Notes under the pieces: model-generated
Database searches by the model: none
Told to the model about the DNA's origin: nothing
The model's input: the letters and a program-made list of their open reading frames with translations, nothing else
Assembly (NCBI GenBank): GCA_003499585.1
Contig: DNSU01000148.1
Coordinates: 1,729-8,307, forward strand
DNA from: Cyanobacteria bacterium UBA9579
GTDB taxonomy: Bacteria > Cyanobacteriota > Vampirovibrionia > Gastranaerophilales > UBA9579
Length of the DNA stretch: 6,579 nt
Direction: 5' to 3'
Made by a program: the position numbers and the translations under genes
In this document: piece by piece, positions 6,266 to 6,579 of the stretch
Numbering within the stretch: the stretch's first letter is position 1
Layout of the letters: each line of letters starts with the position of its first letter

Positions 6266-6579
6266 TTAATCCTTAACGTATGATAGTAGCAAACGAGCAG
6301 CTTCAGATGGGTCAGATAGAATAATATTATTTAAATCTGATTTCATTCTTTCTAATTCAGGTTCCAGTTTAGCTTCAATAGCAGGTATTGAGGCTACTTG
6401 CAGAAGATCTGGTTCTTCCTCAGCTTCTTCATAGTAATTTTCTGTAGAATAGACTTCCTGTCCTTGAAGAGGTTTTTTAATAAGTGAGCTAAATACAAAT
6501 AATGCGCTTAGTCCAAGAATTAATACTACCAGCATTGGTGCAACATTTTTCACCCAGAATTCTATATTGCTTGTTTTCT
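6266..6579 (-). CDS. fliF: Flagellar MS-ring protein FliF, C-terminal part only
   Basis: The last 103 residues of FliF; the gene continues past the right edge. The frame stays open to 6579, so the GTG at 6553-6551 is an internal valine codon and not a start. Visible in order are a short stretch ending in IEFWVKNVAP, the second membrane-spanning helix (MLVVLILGLSALFVFSSLI, followed by KKP), a very acidic linker (YYEEAEEEPD), and the cytoplasmic tail that binds the FliG N-terminal domain. The tail ends DPSEAARLLLSYVKD, matching the usual FliF ending in which a D/NPExAA helix precedes an R-x2-S-W/Y segment. FliF forms the MS ring in the inner membrane, on which the C-ring, rod and export gate are built. 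It lies 6 nt upstream of fliG and heads this part of the operon. The assignment rests on the transmembrane-plus-tail architecture and on fliG following directly, so it is strong despite the truncation. Confidence 0.9.
   Translation of the reverse strand, partial: KTSNIEFWVKNVAPMLVVLILGLSALFVFSSLIKKPLQGQEVYSTENYYEEAEEEPDLLQVASIPAIEAKLEPELERMKSDLNNIILSDPSEAARLLLSYVKD

Noticed and set aside
6266..6553. A free-standing 95-residue protein starting at the GTG at 6553
   Set aside because: The frame continues open to the window edge, and the transmembrane helix plus FliG-binding tail directly before fliG shows it is the end of fliF.

Overview
The window is AT-rich (roughly one third G+C by eye), gene-dense bacterial chromosome. 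Every gene I can support is on the minus strand, so transcription runs from position 6579 towards 1. From right to left it holds the 3' end of fliF, then complete fliG, fliH and fliI. A 198-bp gap follows, then the two subunits of the corrinoid iron-sulfur protein (CFeSP) of the Wood-Ljungdahl pathway: acsD (small subunit) and acsC (large subunit). Next come a good intrinsic terminator and the 5' part of an unrecognised gene that runs off the left edge. I see no tRNA, rRNA, CRISPR array, mobile element or prophage gene.

Flagellar block (3138-6579): fliF, fliG, fliH and fliI are tightly packed (6-nt gap, 17-nt or 8-nt overlap, 8-nt overlap) and surely co-transcribed. Their products are the MS ring (FliF), the C-ring rotor and switch protein that carries torque (FliG), and the export ATPase (FliI) with its regulator and stator-like partner (FliH). 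The usual next gene, fliJ, is not after fliI here.

CFeSP block (664-2939): acsD and acsC are 2 nt apart and form a two-gene transcription unit. Both are full length. AcsC has an intact four-cysteine Fe-S motif and a recognisable C-terminal cobamide-binding domain. The complex carries a methyl group on a corrinoid between methyltetrahydrofolate and acetyl-CoA synthase. The synthase, CO dehydrogenase, methyltransferase and CFeSP activator genes are not in this window.

Organism: flagellar motility plus CFeSP in a low-G+C genome would fit a Clostridia-like acetogen. However, the left-edge protein has an N-terminal stretch of the 'NFKG...DTVSF' type that I associate, from memory and not firmly, with non-photosynthetic relatives of Cyanobacteria (Melainabacteria/Gastranaerophilales and neighbours). 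I lean towards such an uncultured anaerobe, but the assignment is inference only. I found no clearly new system. The most notable points are the flagellar/CFeSP neighbourhood and the unrecognised left-edge gene.
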